Part shown: one piece after another, positions 6,480 through 9,668 of the stretch
How positions within the stretch are numbered: the stretch's first letter is position 1
Layout: each line of letters opens with the position of its first letter
Origin: Lachnospiraceae bacterium UBA4292
GTDB lineage: Bacteria; Bacillota; Clostridia; Lachnospirales; Lachnospiraceae
Assembly: GCA_002395865.1 (NCBI GenBank)
Contig: DGVE01000027.1
Span: 1-9,668, forward strand
DNA: 9,668 nucleotides
Reading direction: 5' to 3'
The notes under the pieces: model-generated
Database searches by the model: none
Told to the model about the DNA's origin: nothing
What the model saw: only the letters and a program-made list of their open reading frames with translations
Made by a program: the position numbers and the translations under genes

Positions 6480-7627
6480 TTTATATACTCCTTGACCTTC
6501 GCAGCCACGGTATCCGCAACCCTCGGATCGAAGGCAGCCGGAAGAATATTGTCCTCGGAGAGCTCCGACTCGTCCACGAGAGCCGCTATAGCCTCCGCCG
6601 CCGCGAGCTTCATATCGTCCGTGATGGCACGCGCCCTTCCCTCGAGTGCACCCTTGAAGATACCGGGGAAGATGAGAACGTTGTTCACCTGGTTCGGGAA
6701 ATCGCTTCTTCCCGTACCGACCACCTTAGCTCCCGCAGCCTTAGCCAGATCCGGCATGATCTCGGGCACGGGATTCGCCATCGCAAAAAGGATAGCGTCC
6801 TTATTCATGGACTTGACCATCTCGGGTGAAACTATATTAGGAGCAGAAACACCGACGAAGATATCCGCGCCTTTCATGGCGTCCGCAAGACTTCCGCGCT
6901 TGTGTGAAAGGTTCGTCACCTCGCACATCTTCTCCTGCATCCAGTTCATGCCCTCCATGCCCGCGCACAGTATTCCCGCGCGGTCCACCATGGTTATATC
7001 CGGGAAGCCGTAGAGAAGAAGAAGCTTTGTGATGGCCACGCCCGCGCTTCCCGCGCCGTTTACTACCACGCGGCAATCCTCCTTCTTCCTGCCGGTGACC
7101 TTCATGGCATTTATAATGCCCGCGAGCACCACTATCGCGGTGCCGTGCTGATCATCATGCATGACGGGTATATCCAGAAGCTCCTTCAGCCTCTGCTCTA
7201 TCTCGAAGCATCTCGGCGCGGAGATATCCTCCAGATTTATTCCGCCGAATGCAGGTGCTATGCGAACCACCGTCTCGATGATCTCCTCTGTGTCCTGCGT
7301 GTCAAGGCATATCGGAAATGCGTTCACACCGCCGAACTCCTTGAAGAGCACCGCCTTGCCCTCCATTACGGGCATGGCCGCGAGGGCTCCGATATTGCCG
7401 AGGCCGAGTACCGCGCTTCCGTCGGATACCACCGCCACGGTATTTGATTTGATGGTATATTTATAAGCAGCCTCAGGGTCCTTAGCTATGACCTTGCACG
7501 GCTCAGCCACACCGGGCGTGTACGCCAGTGCCAGATCCTCCCTGCTCTTTACCTGCGCCTTTGAAACTGTCTCCAGCTTTCCATTCCACTGCTCGTGCAG
7601 CTTAAGTGCCTTCTCGTATGTATCCAT
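6476..7627 (-). CDS. NAD-dependent malic enzyme (malate to pyruvate, decarboxylating)
   Basis: A 383-residue cytoplasmic malic enzyme of the short bacterial type, without a phosphotransacetylase domain. It oxidatively decarboxylates malate to pyruvate and CO2. Visible catalytic residues include Tyr36 in LAYTPGVAEP, Lys91 in MEGKAVLFKEF, and the metal-binding Glu133/Asp134 (N-L-E-D-I) and Asp158/Asp159 (H-D-D-Q-H-G-T). The Rossmann fold has GAGSAG at 191-196, and Asp215 in T-M-V-D-R at the end of the next beta strand suggests NAD rather than NADP preference (inference). Residues are counted from ATG at 7627, which has AGGAAGGCAGG just upstream; an in-frame GTG at 7648 would add seven residues and overlap the deaminase stop. 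The gene is 17 bases from the deaminase gene. Confidence 0.95.
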   Translation of the reverse strand: MDTYEKALKLHEQWNGKLETVSKAQVKSREDLALAYTPGVAEPCKVIAKDPEAAYKYTIKSNTVAVVSDGSAVLGLGNIGALAAMPVMEGKAVLFKEFGGVNAFPICLDTQDTEEIIETVVRIAPAFGGINLEDISAPRCFEIEQRLKELLDIPVMHDDQHGTAIVVLAGIINAMKVTGRKKEDCRVVVNGAGSAGVAITKLLLLYGFPDITMVDRAGILCAGMEGMNWMQEKMCEVTNLSHKRGSLADAMKGADIFVGVSAPNIVSPEMVKSMNKDAILFAMANPVPEIMPDLAKAAGAKVVGTGRSDFPNQVNNVLIFPGIFKGALEGRARAITDDMKLAAAEAIAALVDESELSEDNILPAAFDPRVADTVAAKVKEYIK

Positions 7628-7644
7628 TTTCCTGCCTTCCTCTA

Positions 7645-8133
7645 TCACAGTACCAGAAGCACTTCGCGCTCTGTGCCGTTATACTGTGTATATTTTACCC
7701 CTGCGGCGTCGAGCATCCTCTTGCTCGCCTTCACACCGCTGGTCTGCGCGTATTTGTCGGACGCAAATATGACCTCTTTTATGCCGGACTGAATGACTGC
7801 CTTAGCGCACTCATTGCAGGGGAAAAGAGTCACATATATTCTGCACCCCTCGAGACTTCCGGAGCGGTTGTTGAGTATCGCGTTCATCTCAGCGTGGGTG
7901 ACATAGGTGTACTTCGTATCCAGAGGATCCTTCGCCTCCCTCTCCCACGGAAATACATCGTCCGAGCAGCCGGTCGGAAAACCGTTGTATCCCACGGACA
8001 CTATCTTGTTGGTAGGGCTCACGATGCACGCGCCCACCTGTGTGCCGGGGTCTTTAGACCTTCGCGCGCTCAGCATGGCTACACCCATGAAATATTCATC
8101 CCAGCTGATATAATCCTTTCTCTTCGCTCCCAT
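7645..8133 (-). CDS. Deoxycytidylate (dCMP) deaminase family protein, ComEB-like
   Basis: A 162-residue zinc-dependent deaminase of the dCMP/cytidine deaminase family, which would convert dCMP to dUMP for thymidylate synthesis. Zinc ligands and catalytic Glu are visible: His80-Ala-Glu82 in T-H-A-E-M-N-A-I and Cys106/Cys109 in FPCNECAKAV. GYNGFPTGCSDD at 48-59 and an inserted acidic loop before the HAE motif match dCMP deaminase more than tRNA or guanine deaminases. Length is normal for the bacterial enzyme. Start: ATG at 8133 with AAGGAGG five bases upstream; the Shine-Dalgarno overlaps the stop region of the small lipoprotein gene. Confidence 0.92.
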   Translation of the reverse strand: MGAKRKDYISWDEYFMGVAMLSARRSKDPGTQVGACIVSPTNKIVSVGYNGFPTGCSDDVFPWEREAKDPLDTKYTYVTHAEMNAILNNRSGSLEGCRIYVTLFPCNECAKAVIQSGIKEVIFASDKYAQTSGVKASKRMLDAAGVKYTQYNGTEREVLLVL

Positions 8134-8142
8134 CTCGCCTCC

Positions 8143-8331
8143 TTAAGCTCTCTTCTTCAGATTAAGCTTTCTTACCTTTTTGGAATTAGGGCATCCGTAA
8201 TAACACACATTATTATCGTCGCCCCACGAAGTCAGTGACTCTATCAGATCCGACACGCTGAAACTGCATGCGGACAGTGTGGTCGCCGTAAGCGCAAGCA
8301 CGAGCGCGAGTATCAATCTCTTCTTCTTCAT
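8143..8331 (-). CDS. Small lipoprotein with C-x3-C tail, function unknown
   Basis: A 62-residue exported protein. Residues 1-21 form a type II signal peptide (KKK-R charges, L-I-L-A-L-V-L-A-L core) ending in lipobox TTLSAC with Cys22 as the lipidation site. The mature part is only about 41 residues: a Ser/Asp/Leu-rich stretch (S-F-S-V-S-D-L-I-E-S-L), then D-D-N-N-V, then the tail CYYGCPNSKKV (Cys43 and Cys47, x3 spacing) and a basic end R-K-L-N-L-K-K-R-A. I do not recognise a family. The start codon overlaps the stop of the radical SAM fusion gene as ATGA (8328-8331), with GGAGAAGGCAG upstream, so translation is probably coupled to it. The deaminase gene follows after 9 bases. Confidence 0.8.
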   Translation of the reverse strand: MKKKRLILALVLALTATTLSACSFSVSDLIESLTSWGDDNNVCYYGCPNSKKVRKLNLKKRA

Positions 8332-9668
8332 CTGCCTTCTCCTTTCACGATGCTGACCAGTTTAAGTCTGGCCTGAATGATATCCTTCCTCCCGCAGTAC
8401 GCCCCTAAAAGGTCGTGCTCCGGATTTATCAGTATTCCTATGTAGTCGCCGAGCTTATCGTAGAGCCTGTTGTGCATCAGCTCATCGCCTATGCTGTAGG
8501 TGAGCTCCTCCTGCACCGGATGCGAGTGGATAAATCCCAAAAACTTAAGTCTGTCCGCTCCCGGCAGGTGCGCATCATCGCTCGGCCCTATATTGCGTTT
8601 TATGATCTTCGTCTGCTCCATGGCGTGCTTCATGGTGTTCTTATTGAACGTGGCCAGATCGGACGCTATGGAATTGATCGTCGCGGGAAATACATATCTC
8701 ACGACATAATCGCCGTCCACCTTAAAGCCCACGAGCCCCATCTGCTGCTCAAAAAGCGACAGCGGGTGCCTTCTCCCCACATGGAAGAAATGCCTTATGT
8801 CCTCGTACGCCTCGGGCTCGATATATACAGCCGGAGCGCTCTCCTCATCCATCACGGTCTCTGTTTTTATCCGTCCGAAATGCTTATGAAGCCACTCCTC
8901 ATATCTGCCGGTATTCACATCAAATATCTCCCTGTAACAAAACAGCGGCTCCTGCCTCTCGAAATCGAATGTGTGCAGACTGTCGCCGTCGCAGTCTTCC
9001 CTGTAGCGGCAGCTTTTGCATCTGTCGGGAAGCGGTCTGTTCCTGAAATACTCGTAGCCGTTCACCCACACTTCACAGAACCTGTCAGTCCTTATATTTC
9101 CCTGTATGAGTTCAGGTCTTCTGGGCACATTCGGACACACGAAGAAATCGCCGTTATACAGCACCGATGCCGCATAGATGCCCGCGAAGCACACGAACCT
9201 TCTCTTTCCGAGCCTTCCTCCGAGATAGTGCGGGCAGCCCCACACGACGGGGAGCTTGTCCTCCCTGTTCACCCGGTTTGCGAAATCGATCATGAAGCGC
9301 ATCTCCTCGCGCCCCATCATGAGCTCGTCGTGCTCAAGCGCGCGCCCTATCGGATCGATGAAGCTCGTGCGCACGGAAGCGATACCCGTCGTTTTCAGTA
9401 TCTCGTAAAGCTCCGGAAACTCCCTGTAATTCTTTTTGTTGGATGTAAATGTGACCTGCACGCAGTCTAAAAAATCCGCTGCCACCAGCTTCTTCAGGTT
9501 CGCGATTATGCGGTCAAAGGAGCCCGGAAGGTGTCTCACGCTCTCGTGCGTCTCCTTCAGCCCGTCGATGGAGACCGTTATGGTCCTCATGCCGCTCGCC
9601 TTCATCTTCTCTATGACTTCGTCGGTGATCAGGGTGCCGTTTGTCACCATGCCCCAGTCAAAGCCCAG
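8328..9668 (-). CDS. Radical SAM/SPASM protein fused to a JAMM (JAB1/MPN) metallopeptidase domain; N-terminus outside window
   Basis: The frame is open to the right edge (447 visible codons) and starts inside a radical SAM barrel: T-N-G-T-L-I near the edge and V-S-I-D-G-L-K-E-T-H are typical core strands. The CxxxCxxC cluster motif lies outside the window. A SPASM domain follows (8937-9191): C-x12-G-x4-C, then G-N-I and V-W, then C-x2-C-x5-C and a final Cys; the expected fourth Cys after C-x5-C-x3 is Ser (CDGDS). SPASM proteins usually modify ribosomally made peptides or proteins using auxiliary [4Fe-4S] clusters. After a linker with E-E-W-L-H-K-H, the C-terminal 165 residues (8331-8828) form a JAMM-like domain: Glu in F-E-Q-Q-M-G-L-V-G-F at 8748-8750, and the complete H-S-H-P-x7-S-x2-D signature at 8484-8528. 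JAMM proteins are zinc (iso)peptidases, known from deubiquitinases, MoaD/ThiS-tail processing and phage-tail enzymes. The fusion is continuous, with no frameshift. It is the first visible gene of the operon and is coupled by ATGA to the small lipoprotein gene. The substrate is unknown. Confidence 0.88.
   Translation of the reverse strand: MGFDWGMVTNGTLITDEVIEKMKASGMRTITVSIDGLKETHESVRHLPGSFDRIIANLKKLVAADFLDCVQVTFTSNKKNYREFPELYEILKTTGIASVRTSFIDPIGRALEHDELMMGREEMRFMIDFANRVNREDKLPVVWGCPHYLGGRLGKRRFVCFAGIYAASVLYNGDFFVCPNVPRRPELIQGNIRTDRFCEVWVNGYEYFRNRPLPDRCKSCRYREDCDGDSLHTFDFERQEPLFCYREIFDVNTGRYEEWLHKHFGRIKTETVMDEESAPAVYIEPEAYEDIRHFFHVGRRHPLSLFEQQMGLVGFKVDGDYVVRYVFPATINSIASDLATFNKNTMKHAMEQTKIIKRNIGPSDDAHLPGADRLKFLGFIHSHPVQEELTYSIGDELMHNRLYDKLGDYIGILINPEHDLLGAYCGRKDIIQARLKLVSIVKGEGR

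Noticed and set aside
8415..9470. Plus-strand open frame of 351 codons opposite the radical SAM fusion
   Set aside because: Shadow frame produced by the codon usage of the minus-strand gene; its translation shows no coherent domain and the minus-strand protein is well supported.

Overview
The window reads as a chromosomal segment from a Gram-positive anaerobe of the Clostridia, most likely Lachnospiraceae. The evidence is the gene families present (a DUF4364 winged-helix protein, a Clostridia-type Rho with a charged proline-rich linker, a single-domain alarmone synthetase, Sec lipoproteins), strong AGGAGG-type ribosome binding sites, and very tight head-to-tail packing. Every gene I can support lies on the minus strand; the plus-strand open frames look like shadows of these genes. 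The genus is inference.

Layout, in the direction of transcription (right to left). A compact run of ten genes extends from the right edge to about 1711: a radical SAM/SPASM protein fused to a JAMM metallopeptidase domain (N-terminus cut by the window edge), a 62-residue lipoprotein with a cysteine-containing tail, a dCMP/cytidine-type deaminase, an NAD-type malic enzyme, a DUF4364 protein, transcription terminator Rho, an S66 LD-carboxypeptidase, an LppM-like lipoprotein, a 103-residue protein of unknown function, and a small (p)ppGpp synthetase. Stops and starts touch or overlap at several junctions (ATGA at 8328-8331 and 6476-6479, TGATG at 2690-2694), the largest gap is 60 bases, and a GC-rich hairpin with a U-rich tail closes the run at 1668-1703. 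This looks like one long, translationally coupled operon that mixes nucleotide and carbon metabolism, RNA termination, cell-wall turnover and stringent signalling.

Left of the terminator sits a standalone YhcG/DUF1016 PDDEXK nuclease gene. It is visibly more AT-rich than the operon, has its own near-consensus promoter, and carries a 13-residue tandem duplication containing a 19-bp palindrome; it looks like an acquired gene. At the left edge is the N-terminal third or less of a sodium:neurotransmitter-symporter family transporter, with its own promoter and a 7-bp inverted repeat just downstream of the -10 element.

The most unusual item is the radical SAM/SPASM-JAMM fusion with an intact JAMM metal-binding signature, translationally coupled to a tiny lipoprotein whose tail contains a C-x3-C motif. 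This arrangement could be part of a peptide-modification or ubiquitin-like/deconjugation system, but the neighbouring genes that would settle it lie beyond the right edge.
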